In this document: piece by piece, positions 17,576 to 25,219 of the stretch | How positions within the stretch are numbered: position 1 is the first letter of the stretch | Layout of the letters: each line of letters begins with the position of its first letter | NCBI RefSeq assembly: GCF_000143985.1 | Contig: NC_014364.1 | Coordinates: forward strand, 62,001-126,000 | Direction of reading: 5' to 3' | Length of the DNA: 64,000 nt | Source of the DNA: Sediminispirochaeta smaragdinae DSM 11293 | Lineage (GTDB): Bacteria; Spirochaetota; Spirochaetia; DSM-16054; Sediminispirochaetaceae | Translations under genes and position numbers: made by a program | The notes under the pieces: generated by a model | The model's input: the letters and a program-made list of their open reading frames with translations, nothing else | Databases searched by the model: none | Told to the model about the DNA's origin: nothing

Positions 17576-18136
17576 ATGAAGATTCTGACTATTCTGGGCA
17601 GTCCGAAAAAAAACGGTAAAACAGCTTTCGTGCTGAATTTTTTTGAGGAAAAAATCAAGGAAAAAGGAATCGCAGCAAAAAGAATTAATATAATCGATTA
17701 CAATGTCGGCGGATGCAAAGGATGTATGGCTTGTGTACAAAAAAAGAATGAGCCGGGCTGTGTCCAAAAAGATGACGTACCGGCTCTCTTTAAAGAACTG
17801 ATACGTGCTGATATGATAGTTTATGCTTCGCCGCTTTACGGATGGGATGTAAGCAGTCAGATGAAAACCTTTTTTGACAGACATTTCTGTCTTGTAAAAG
17901 ATTACAAAACCCCTGAACACTTTTCTTTGCTTGAGAATAAAGATATTTTTACGCTTACGACCTGTATGGGAGAAAAAGTTGGAAACACAGATCTGCTATC
18001 TATTTTTTACGATAGGTTCGCAGGCATGCTTGGCTGCCGAAGCCTTAAACAATTTGTAGTTACTCAGTCGTTTAGTCCTGATTTCTCTGAAAGAGCAGAG
18101 GAAGTTGCTCAGAGAATGGCTAATGAAATTATCTGA
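17576..18136 (+). CDS. Flavodoxin-like NADPH-dependent FMN reductase family protein
   Basis: A 186-residue protein of the flavodoxin-fold FMN reductase family. The N-terminus MKILTILGSPKKNGKTAF holds the FMN phosphate loop, and YASPLYGWDVSSQMKTFFDR is the second flavin-binding loop. A cysteine cluster (C-X2-C-X2-C-X8-C in GGCKGCMACVQ...GC) matches the spacing style of iron-sulfur flavoproteins, so a 4Fe-4S cluster is possible. Substrate unknown. The ATG at 17576 is preferred; a GTG lies one codon earlier, and AGGAG is at 17561-17565. It overlaps the sigma factor gene by 14 bases. Confidence 0.88.
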   Translation: MKILTILGSPKKNGKTAFVLNFFEEKIKEKGIAAKRINIIDYNVGGCKGCMACVQKKNEPGCVQKDDVPALFKELIRADMIVYASPLYGWDVSSQMKTFFDRHFCLVKDYKTPEHFSLLENKDIFTLTTCMGEKVGNTDLLSIFYDRFAGMLGCRSLKQFVVTQSFSPDFSERAEEVAQRMANEII

Positions 18137-18977
18137 ATGCATAACGGCGGCCAAGGCGGGACGTTATTCCGCTTTGGAGGCCCTTATAAAACACAACCAG
18201 GACTATCTATATAATCTTGTTGTACGTTTTTTGGGAAACCCTTTGGATGCGGAAGATGCTGTTCAGGAAATTTTGATTAAAATGATTACAAGGCTTTCCT
18301 CATTCAGAGGCGAGAGTAGTTTCAGGACATGGTTGTACCGAATCACGGTTAACCATGTCCTGAATATGAAGCGTTCTAAACATGAAGAAGTTTTTACTTC
18401 ATTTGAAGACCATAAGCTTTTTATTGAAAATCTTCCGGATAACTCTTTGAATGGGCTCTTAGCGTATTCGGAAGAAAAACAGCAGCGCATGGCAGAAGAA
18501 ACAAAAATACAATGTCAGATGGGAATGTTGCTTTGTCTGGAACGGGAAAATCGAATTATCTTTATCCTGGGTGCCGTCATGGGAATTGATTCCCTCACCG
18601 GATCGGCGGTTATGGACATAACACCGGAAACTTTTCGAAAACGGCTTTCACGTTCCAGAAAACGGCTATCAAACTACATGAACGGGAATTGTAGTTTGAT
18701 TAATACCAACGGCGTTTGCAGCTGCAGAAAGAAAACCGATATTCTTATACAAAAAGGATATGTTAATCCTGAAAACCGCATGTTTTATACTACTCATCTT
18801 GAAAAAGTTATGGAACATGTAAAAAACTATTCTCAATATGCAGATGATATGCTTGAGAAAAGGGTCGACGATTCTTTTCGGGAACATCCCTGGCTAAGCC
18901 TTCCGGCTTCTATCGTTCCACTTAAAGATATCATACAGAGTATGGAGGTTTCCTGGGATAAATCAAAGCTTCTATAA
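18123..18977 (+). CDS. ECF-type RNA polymerase sigma factor with a cysteine-rich C-terminal extension
   Basis: A protein of about 284 residues. Sigma region 2 spans about residues 20-85 (LGNPLDAEDAVQEILIKM, SFRTWLYRITVNHVLN), and region 4 about 135-185, ending in TFRKRLSRSRKRLSNYM. About 100 residues follow with no sigma homology, beginning with a cluster (NCSLINTNGVCSCRKK) that could bind metal. Such tails often replace an anti-sigma factor; none is encoded nearby. The ATG at 18123 lies inside the end of the flavodoxin-like gene; a TTG at 18105 is also possible. The overlap suggests the two are expressed together, perhaps in redox control. Confidence 0.85.
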   Translation: MKLSECITAAKAGRYSALEALIKHNQDYLYNLVVRFLGNPLDAEDAVQEILIKMITRLSSFRGESSFRTWLYRITVNHVLNMKRSKHEEVFTSFEDHKLFIENLPDNSLNGLLAYSEEKQQRMAEETKIQCQMGMLLCLERENRIIFILGAVMGIDSLTGSAVMDITPETFRKRLSRSRKRLSNYMNGNCSLINTNGVCSCRKKTDILIQKGYVNPENRMFYTTHLEKVMEHVKNYSQYADDMLEKRVDDSFREHPWLSLPASIVPLKDIIQSMEVSWDKSKLL

Positions 18978-19056
18978 AGCTACTAAATTTACCAGACAAA
19001 TGGAATTAATCGATATTTCGTGATTTGAGAATATTTTTATGGCTTCTAATGCCTCG

Positions 19057-20031
19057 TTATCGATGAGGTTTTTCCTCGAGTAGCCTTTTTGCATTCAAAG
19101 AAAAAACCGCATAGGCTTCTGGTTCATTGAGGATCCCATCGAGTATCAATTGGTCAATTGATATGTTAAGGTCGTTTCTCTGATTTTCTCCATAATTGCT
19201 CCCAAATAGTATATGCTCACTATCTACCATGTTCTTTAACGCTGAAATGAAATCACGTTCAAGGACTGTTGCCGTTTCATAGTAAAGATTGCTCAAAAGT
19301 TCTTCCCCGCTGTTTTTTCTCCTGCTCATGTCTTTGATGATTCTTCCCCATCGTAATCGCTTTCCGTTGAGATAATATGGCTTACTTATTCTCTGGGCAT
19401 AAAAGGGAACGATACCGCCCCCATTTGCCAAGATATATCTAATATTGGGGTATTTCTCAAGGGTGCCGTTGAATAATTGAGCTACGATAAATCGGGCTAT
19501 ATCAAAATAGTATTCTATATCCCCCTTATAGGCTGGTGCGTCAAGAAGAGGCTTTTTAGCGCTTGTATTAGGATGAACAAAAACCACCGCCTTTCTTTTA
19601 TCCAATTCCGAATACAAATCATCCAAATCGGAGGGATAAGGAATTTCACCCTCTGTATTAGAATAAAGAATAATACCGTCAAGATTCAGGACATCCAAAG
19701 AATACGCTATTTCTTTTAGGCAATTATCGATATTCATGTAGGGAATAGAAGCAAACGCTCCAAATCTGTCCGGGTAGGCCCGTATTATTGCAGCCGCGGA
19801 TTCATTGCATTCCCTCACGATTCCTTTTTCGATAATAGAGGTATGATATGTTGGGGCAAAAGGAAGTGAAAGATATGCTTTTGATATATTCCCTTCATCC
19901 ATCAACCGTAACGAATCCTCTTCTTTCCATGATGGATTAATAAGCTGATCTTGACCGCTTTTTTTGAGCTCAGCCTTATAAATTTTCGGAAAAAAATGAT
20001 GATGAATGTCTATCTTTGAGATTGTCTTCAT
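19057..20031 (-). CDS. Amidohydrolase-2 (ACMSD-like) family protein with altered active site
   Basis: A 324-residue protein of the metal-dependent amidohydrolase-2 family, which includes ACMSD-type decarboxylases. The N-terminal metal motif is kept (KIDIHHHF), as is the barrel histidine in VFVHPN. But LANGGG replaces the usual L(S/A)HGGG and FGSNYG replaces FG(S/T)D, so the catalytic histidine and the metal-binding aspartate are both asparagine. It may be a non-catalytic partner of its neighbour or bind metal differently. It lies 14 bases after the intact paralogue in one operon and has a strong ribosome site (AAGGGGGG). The substrate is unknown. Confidence 0.88.
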   Translation of the reverse strand: MKTISKIDIHHHFFPKIYKAELKKSGQDQLINPSWKEEDSLRLMDEGNISKAYLSLPFAPTYHTSIIEKGIVRECNESAAAIIRAYPDRFGAFASIPYMNIDNCLKEIAYSLDVLNLDGIILYSNTEGEIPYPSDLDDLYSELDKRKAVVFVHPNTSAKKPLLDAPAYKGDIEYYFDIARFIVAQLFNGTLEKYPNIRYILANGGGIVPFYAQRISKPYYLNGKRLRWGRIIKDMSRRKNSGEELLSNLYYETATVLERDFISALKNMVDSEHILFGSNYGENQRNDLNISIDQLILDGILNEPEAYAVFSLNAKRLLEEKPHR

Positions 20032-20045
20032 GTTGCCCCCCCTTT

Positions 20046-20996
20046 TTAATCATTGTTTGGGAATAGTCTTTGTACGTTTTTCCATTCTATGGCTTCGAAA
20101 TCTGCAGAATTAAAGTGTCTAGAGGTATCGAATGCCTTAACTGTTTGGGCTACTTGAACAGGCGACTGCCATCCCCCGTCTGTTCCAAAAACGATTTGTG
20201 AAGTACCGCAGAATCCTTTCAAATACCTGTAAAGGAAATTGCCTTGCTGCGCGGTATCGAAAAAGAGTCTGCTTTTTATTTTTTGGTAATCTTCTTGATG
20301 TATCTGATTATAATACTCCATCCACTTAATAATAAGTGGAAATGAGCCCCCACCATGTGACAGAATATATCTGACGTTCGGATAGGAAGATAATACGTCT
20401 TGCGTCAATAAATGGGCCATGGACCTTCCGGTATCAAGAAGGCGATCGATAAGAGGAGCGAGTATACTGTATTCTCCATACTCCAGCGGTATGTCTTCTG
20501 GATGTATAAAAACAATGGCTTTTCTTGCATCCAATTCGCTGAATATTGCCTGAAACTCATCCTCCCCGGGATATCTTCCTCCGGTGTTTGTGAATAACGT
20601 TATGCCGTCAAGTTTTAGTACATCAAGAGCATATTCTATTTCTTCAATAGTTCCGCTTGTATTGGGAAACGGGATTGTAGCAAAAGCGCCATAATAATCA
20701 GGAAATGATTTTTTGATTTGCGAGGCATATTCATTGCATTCTCGTGCCAATTCTTTTGCAAAGACTATATCACCACCTTTCTCCTCTACCCAAACCCCTG
20801 GTATAGATAATGATAATATCCTTTTTGCAATGCCGTTATGCCTCATTACTTTCATGTCTTTTTCCGGTGACCAGCGAGGAAAGTTGTTCCACAGGGGGCC
20901 ATTGATACCTCTCTTTTTCATCTTCTTCACATAGAACTCAGGAATCATGTGGGCGTGCACGTCAATTTTCCTGTGTTTTTCTTCATGCTTTCTCAT
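20046..20996 (-). CDS. Amidohydrolase-2 (ACMSD-like) family hydrolase or decarboxylase
   Basis: A 316-residue TIM-barrel enzyme with the complete family active site: DVHAH near the N-terminus, FIHPE, YILSHGGG, and the metal-binding aspartate in FGTDGG. Family members hydrolyse or decarboxylate aromatic and cyclic acids using one Zn or similar metal. Sequence alone does not give the substrate. It is the first gene of a two-gene operon with the altered paralogue and is divergent from a TetR-type regulator, separated by two perfect palindromes. AAGGAGAGGG precedes the ATG. Confidence 0.9.
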   Translation of the reverse strand: MRKHEEKHRKIDVHAHMIPEFYVKKMKKRGINGPLWNNFPRWSPEKDMKVMRHNGIAKRILSLSIPGVWVEEKGGDIVFAKELARECNEYASQIKKSFPDYYGAFATIPFPNTSGTIEEIEYALDVLKLDGITLFTNTGGRYPGEDEFQAIFSELDARKAIVFIHPEDIPLEYGEYSILAPLIDRLLDTGRSMAHLLTQDVLSSYPNVRYILSHGGGSFPLIIKWMEYYNQIHQEDYQKIKSRLFFDTAQQGNFLYRYLKGFCGTSQIVFGTDGGWQSPVQVAQTVKAFDTSRHFNSADFEAIEWKNVQRLFPNND

Positions 20997-21018
20997 ATTT
21001 CCCTCTCCTTCTTAATAA

Positions 21019-21049
21019 TACTATATGTACTATTACGGTACATATAGTA
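21019..21049. promoter_or_regulatory. Palindromic operator at the amidohydrolase promoter
   Basis: TACTATATGTAC and GTACATATAGTA form a perfect 12-base inverted repeat around 7 bases. It lies 23 bases upstream of the amidohydrolase ATG and overlaps its expected promoter (TTGTAC at 21052-21047 on the minus strand). Confidence 0.7.
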
Positions 21050-21051
21050 CA

Positions 21052-21080
21052 ATAAAAATTTGACTGTGTCAAATTTTTAT
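21052..21080. promoter_or_regulatory. Second palindromic operator, at the TetR-gene promoter
   Basis: ATAAAAATTTGAC and GTCAAATTTTTAT are a perfect 13-base inverted repeat around 3 bases. It includes the TTGACT that is the best -35 candidate for the TetR gene (GATAAT at 21081-21086), so it may be an autoregulatory site. Its sequence is unlike the neighbouring palindrome. Confidence 0.65.
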
Positions 21081-21107
21081 GATAATTTACCATTCTGGAG
21101 AAGCTTT

Positions 21108-21692
21108 ATGACTGGACATGAAAAAAGAACCTTAAAGAAAAAAGAAAACATTAAAAATGCCAGTATCGAATTATTCTCGCTTTACGGAATAAAAAAAGTA
21201 TCCATGAACGAAATTGCCGAGAAGGCGCAGGTGTCGAAGGTTTCTATCTATAAATATTTTAACAGCAAGGATGATTTGATTAGATATGTTATCAAAGCCG
21301 TTTCTTCGGAAATACTTTCTGATATTAATAACATAATAGAAAGTGAGAATCCTTTTCCTGAAAAAGTAAAAATGATAATCATGAATAAAAATCAGGGACT
21401 TAAATTCCTCAGAGGTGATTTTTTCACCGAGCTTCTGAGCCTGGATGAGGTTCTGAACAATTACTATGAGCACGAATTCAAGGAAAAAGCAAACAGCTTG
21501 ATGAGCAAGTTTATTGAATTGGGTAAAACTTCCGGATTCATCGATAAAAAGGTAAAAACCGCTACCATTTTGACATATATTCATATTTTTCAAAAGGGAG
21601 TTGAATCTAATATCGGAACATTATCAGGCCGCGATGACATCTCAGAGCTTATTCAGTTGTTCTTTTTCGGTATTCTCTCGAAGCAGAAATAG
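21108..21692 (+). CDS. TetR-family transcription regulator
   Basis: A 194-residue repressor. The TetR helix-turn-helix is clear at about residues 14-60: IKNASIELFSLYGIKKVSM, then EIAEKAQVSKVSIYKYF. The C-terminal ligand domain is helical and not recognisable. Divergent from the amidohydrolase pair and probably their regulator, with two perfect palindromes between. The ATG at 21108 is chosen for GGAG at 21097-21100. An upstream TTG at 21060 would place the palindrome inside the coding region. Confidence 0.92.
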   Translation: MTGHEKRTLKKKENIKNASIELFSLYGIKKVSMNEIAEKAQVSKVSIYKYFNSKDDLIRYVIKAVSSEILSDINNIIESENPFPEKVKMIIMNKNQGLKFLRGDFFTELLSLDEVLNNYYEHEFKEKANSLMSKFIELGKTSGFIDKKVKTATILTYIHIFQKGVESNIGTLSGRDDISELIQLFFFGILSKQK

Positions 21693-22021
21693 GTACTGGA
21701 ACAGAGATCAAAATACATCTCCACGTATGGTACACTCTATTTTGTTATGAATTCGAATAGGAAAGGATTCGGAAGCTTGCTGATAGAATTGAGTAAGCGC
21801 TGGAATAATTTCTCCTATAAAAGAGAACGGTCGCTGTTCAGCCACTGGGGTTTTAGTGCATACAGATCAAGGTCCTTCGTATAGGTATAGGTTGTAATGG
21901 ACATTTCGTGAATGCTTATCAGGTTAATGTACGTTAATATTCCTGCGTTTATCAATAGATTCATATAAGGGATGAAGCCTTCTTTAGTACTTCTGTGGCT
22001 CTTTTTACCGAGTATTTTATC
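21693..22021. other. Intergenic stretch with a short unrecognised minus-strand frame
   Basis: Between the two TetR genes lie about 360 bases without a convincing gene. On the minus strand a frame stays open for about 69 codons from 22021 to a TAG at 21817-21815, reading KKSHRSTKEGFIPYMN and later DLDLYALKPQWLNSDRS. It has no clear ribosome site or homology that I recognise. It may be the end of a decayed gene. Confidence 0.25.
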
Positions 22022-22050
22022 TTGACAAGCTATATACCGATCGGTATATT
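22022..22050 (+). promoter_or_regulatory. Core promoter with embedded TetR-type operator
   Basis: TTGACA (22022-22027), a 17-base spacer and TATATT (22045-22050). The 18-base perfect palindrome ATATACCGATCGGTATAT at 22032-22049 fills the spacer and the -10 box, so a bound repressor would block polymerase. The expected transcription start is the A of the ATG at 22057. Confidence 0.85.
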
Positions 22051-22056
22051 ACTCCT

Positions 22057-22623
22057 ATGAGTAGCCGCCCACTTATTAGTGCCTGTGCCCTCAAGCTTTT
22101 TGCCGAACGTGGATACGATGCCGTTGGAGTTCAGGAGATCGTCGATGCCGCAGGCATCACTAAACCGAGCCTCTATCATCATTTCGGCAGCAAAAAAGGG
22201 CTGCTGGAACAGCTTATTGCTCCCTTGTTTCAGGAAGTGAACGAGGCCCTGGCCCGTGCAGCATCGTACCATCACGACCTTCCCCGAAATCTTGACCAGG
22301 CTGCAGCTTGCTTTTTTTCCTTTGCCGAAAAACAACCGCTCTTTTCCCGGCTTATGCTTTCGATGATTCATGCTCCGTTAAAAAGTGAGGCGCGTCTTGT
22401 CGTACAGCCGTGGCTTGAAGAACAGTACCACACCTTCGAAAATCTCTTTCGCCTGGCCTCCGGGGATCACGGCAATATGAAAGGACGGAGCAAACCCTTT
22501 GCCGCAACCTTTCTCGGTATGCTCCACACCTATGTTTCCCTTTTTCTCGACGGAAACACGGATTTTGATGAACGGGTCAGACACGAGGCCGTTAGACAAT
22601 TTTCCTACGGGATCTATTCGTAA
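22057..22623 (+). CDS. TetR-family transcription regulator, probably leaderless
   Basis: A 188-residue repressor with a TetR helix-turn-helix at about residues 5-50 (LISACALKLFAERGYDAVG, then EIVDAAGITKPSLYHHFGS). The ligand domain is unassigned. The ATG starts 6 bases after the -10 box, so the message would begin at the start codon. No ribosome site fits between. The palindrome in the promoter suggests autorepression. The GH13 gene follows 14 bases later and is probably under the same control. Confidence 0.92.
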   Translation: MSSRPLISACALKLFAERGYDAVGVQEIVDAAGITKPSLYHHFGSKKGLLEQLIAPLFQEVNEALARAASYHHDLPRNLDQAAACFFSFAEKQPLFSRLMLSMIHAPLKSEARLVVQPWLEEQYHTFENLFRLASGDHGNMKGRSKPFAATFLGMLHTYVSLFLDGNTDFDERVRHEAVRQFSYGIYS

Positions 22624-22637
22624 GAAGGAGGAAGCAT

Positions 22638-23978
22638 ATGAGCAGCTGGTGGAACGATGCCCGGATCTACCACATCTTTCCCATGGGGTTTTGTGGTGCC
22701 CCTCATACAAATGATTTCTCATCTCCGGCGGAACATCGAATCCTGAAAATCATCGACTGGCTTGATCCTATACGGCGGATGGGCTTTGATACCATTCTTC
22801 TCGGGCCGGTTTTTGAATCGACAAGCCACGGCTATGATACGGTGGACTTCTACCATATCGATAGGCGCCTTGGCAACAACGAATCCTTTGCCGGTTTTGC
22901 CGAAGAAGTGCACCGCCGGGGAATGCGCCTGATGCTCGATGGGGTGTTCAATCATGTAGGACGTGATTTCTGGGCCTTCTATGACCTGCGGCAAAAGGGA
23001 GCTGCCTCCGACTACGTTTCCTGGTTCGACGGCGTCTCTTTTTCCTCTCCTGGTTTCGGGGACGATGGTTTTTCCTATACCGGCTGGGAAGGGCACCAGG
23101 AGTTGGTTCAGCTGGCACTTTCCAATACAGAGGTGAAGGATCATCTCTTCGGGGCTATTCGGGCAATGCGGGAACGCTTCGGCGTCGATGGCCTGCGTCT
23201 CGATGTCGCCTACAACCTCGACGAAGGGTTTCTTCGGAAACTGGCCGGATTCTGCAGGTCCCTCGATCCCGACTTTACGCTGCTTGGTGAGGTGATCCAC
23301 GGAGATTACGGCCGTTATCTGCATTCGAATGGACTGGATTCGGTAACCAATTATGAGTGCTATAAGGGAATCTATTCCAGCCATAACGACGGGAATTTTT
23401 TCGAAATTGCCTGGTCGCTGAATCGACTTTTCGGCGAAGAAGGGCTGTGCCACGGGTTGCCGCTGTTCAATTTTGTGGACAACCACGATGTCTCACGCAT
23501 TGCTTCCATTCTGAAAGATCGTGCGGATCTTCCCACCGTCTATGCGCTTCTCTGCACCATACCCGGTGTGCCTTCACTCTACTACGGAAGCGAATGGGAG
23601 AGCCCCGGTGTGAAGGAGTCGGGATCCGATTGGAATCTCCGGCCTCCTGCCGAACAGATCGAGCGTTCCGGCTCCCGGCTTCCGGAGCTTATTCGCGGAC
23701 TTCTCTCGCTTCGCAATGGGCATCCTGCTCTCTGCCGAGGTGACTATCGACAGGTCCATGTAGCCTCCCGGCAATTGGCTTTTGTCAGAAATTATGGAGA
23801 TGATTGGGTATTGATACTCCTGAATTCTGCCGATCGATCGGTGCCGATTCCTTTGAAAGAAGTTCCCCTTCGGGAACTTCGTGATACGCTCACAGGAGAG
23901 ATCGCCGGTGCCCAGCCTGAGCTTGGCCCGAAATCTTTCCGTATCTTTTCGACGCAAGGCCCGGAGGAGAGGGTTTAG
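22638..23978 (+). CDS. Alpha-amylase family (GH13) glycoside hydrolase
   Basis: A 446-residue cytosolic enzyme without a signal peptide. The four GH13 regions are present: DGVFNH at 101-106, GLRLDVA with nucleophile Asp189, LLGEV with acid/base Glu218, and FVDNHD with Asp284. A short C-terminal beta domain follows. It probably acts on maltodextrins, cyclodextrins or related oligosaccharides, or as a transglycosylase. It lacks the N-terminal domain of neopullulanases. AAGAAGGAGGAAG gives a strong ribosome site. Its stop overlaps the convergent pentapeptide gene by 4 bases. Confidence 0.93.
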   Translation: MSSWWNDARIYHIFPMGFCGAPHTNDFSSPAEHRILKIIDWLDPIRRMGFDTILLGPVFESTSHGYDTVDFYHIDRRLGNNESFAGFAEEVHRRGMRLMLDGVFNHVGRDFWAFYDLRQKGAASDYVSWFDGVSFSSPGFGDDGFSYTGWEGHQELVQLALSNTEVKDHLFGAIRAMRERFGVDGLRLDVAYNLDEGFLRKLAGFCRSLDPDFTLLGEVIHGDYGRYLHSNGLDSVTNYECYKGIYSSHNDGNFFEIAWSLNRLFGEEGLCHGLPLFNFVDNHDVSRIASILKDRADLPTVYALLCTIPGVPSLYYGSEWESPGVKESGSDWNLRPPAEQIERSGSRLPELIRGLLSLRNGHPALCRGDYRQVHVASRQLAFVRNYGDDWVLILLNSADRSVPIPLKEVPLRELRDTLTGEIAGAQPELGPKSFRIFSTQGPEERV

Positions 23979-24556
23979 GGGCCTAGGTCGATTCCAAGAA
24001 AGAGAAGAAACGATTGGGCTTCTGGCAGGGTAAAACGTGCCTGTACGATTTTATTGGTTATGGGATTGATCTCGTAGCCCCTTGCCGTGCGGAAATCTGC
24101 CTTTCTCAGGTCGCATTGGTGAAAGCGTGTGCCTTTGAAAAAGGAATTTGAAAAGTCGGCATCCCGGAGATCCGATTCGGTAAAGTCGCAGTCTACAATC
24201 TCGCACGATTCGAAAGGCATACTTTTGAGATTCTTGTTATTGAAGACGACCGTCTTCATCAAACAAGCCTTAAAGCGCGGTGAAAAGCCGAAATCATTAC
24301 AATTGGTGAAATTGATTCCCAAAAGTTTGCATGCATCGAAGAGTGTATCGTTGAAGCTAACGTTTTGTATTTCTGTGACGACGAACTCGCAGGTCTCAAA
24401 CACACAGGAGATGAAGGCTGTCCCTGCCATCCTCAATTCGGAAAAGCGACAGTTCGAAAAGCTGCAATTTTCAAAGGTATGATCGGTGAAATCCATATCA
24501 ACCATATCATTTTGGGTAAATTGCGCATCGCAGTGGTACTGCTTCTCCGATATCAT
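23975..24556 (-). CDS. Pentapeptide-repeat protein
   Basis: A 193-residue protein made mostly of A(D/N)LXX-type pentapeptides such as ENCSFSNCRFSELRMAG and DADFSNSFFKGTRF, which fold as a right-handed quadrilateral beta helix. The tail (ARFTLPEAQSFLLFLGIDL) resembles the C-terminus of Qnr/MfpA-like proteins, which protect DNA gyrase. That function is possible but not shown here. No signal peptide or membrane segment. A GAGGAGGGG ribosome site lies before the ATG. Confidence 0.9.
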   Translation of the reverse strand: MISEKQYHCDAQFTQNDMVDMDFTDHTFENCSFSNCRFSELRMAGTAFISCVFETCEFVVTEIQNVSFNDTLFDACKLLGINFTNCNDFGFSPRFKACLMKTVVFNNKNLKSMPFESCEIVDCDFTESDLRDADFSNSFFKGTRFHQCDLRKADFRTARGYEINPITNKIVQARFTLPEAQSFLLFLGIDLGP

Positions 24557-24657
24557 TGAGCCGCCCCTCCTCTTCTGTCATTCCATGATATCAGAATCGT
24601 TGACTTCATGTCCCGCTCTTACTATGCTGGGAATGAGAATAAGGAGCCTTTGAAGTG

Positions 24658-25179
24658 ATGTTTTTTTCTCCTCCCTTTGTCTGGGGGCTTATAGGTGTAT
24701 TGCTCATAGCCTTTGAAATGGTTATACCCGGCTTTACCATCTTCTTTTTTGGGGCAGGTGCTCTTTTGACGGCGCTTGTGTCGGCCGTTGTTCCTCCTGT
24801 TGCCTCCAATATTGGAAGCCAGCTGTTACTCTGGGCTGTAAGTTCCGTACTCTCTTTTGCCTTTCTGAGGCGGCATTTTGCAAAAATTTTTCGGGGAACG
24901 GTACTTAACAGATCTATCTCCAATGAGGGATTAGGAGAAGTCGTTACGGTTCTTGAAACCATTTCCCCCGATAAGCCGGGAAGGGTTCGATATCGGGGAA
25001 CCAGTTGGAAAGCCGTTAGCTTGACCGAAACCTTTGAGCCTGGTAACAAGGCTGAAATCATAGAAATATCGGGGCTGACACTCACGGTAACGGCTCCGTT
25101 TGAGGGGATCGGCCGGGACGAATTCCTTGATCGTCTCGAAGATCCATCTTCTCCGAAATCCGGAGAAACTACTTTGTGA
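24658..25179 (+). CDS. NfeD-family membrane protein
   Basis: A protein of about 173 residues. Two or three hydrophobic segments (about residues 7-30, 32-50 and 55-72) lead to a cytoplasmic OB-fold domain (GRVRYRGTSWKAVSLTETFEPGNKAEI), the typical short NfeD arrangement. NfeD proteins work with stomatin/prohibitin-like partners in membrane domain organisation or quality control. Two such genes follow directly. A GTG one codon upstream (24655) is an equally good start, with AAGGAG at 24641-24646. Confidence 0.9.
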   Translation: MFFSPPFVWGLIGVLLIAFEMVIPGFTIFFFGAGALLTALVSAVVPPVASNIGSQLLLWAVSSVLSFAFLRRHFAKIFRGTVLNRSISNEGLGEVVTVLETISPDKPGRVRYRGTSWKAVSLTETFEPGNKAEIIEISGLTLTVTAPFEGIGRDEFLDRLEDPSSPKSGETTL

Positions 25180-25219
25180 TTGCTATACTCTTATGTAACG
25201 GATTATTATTGGAGGCTTT

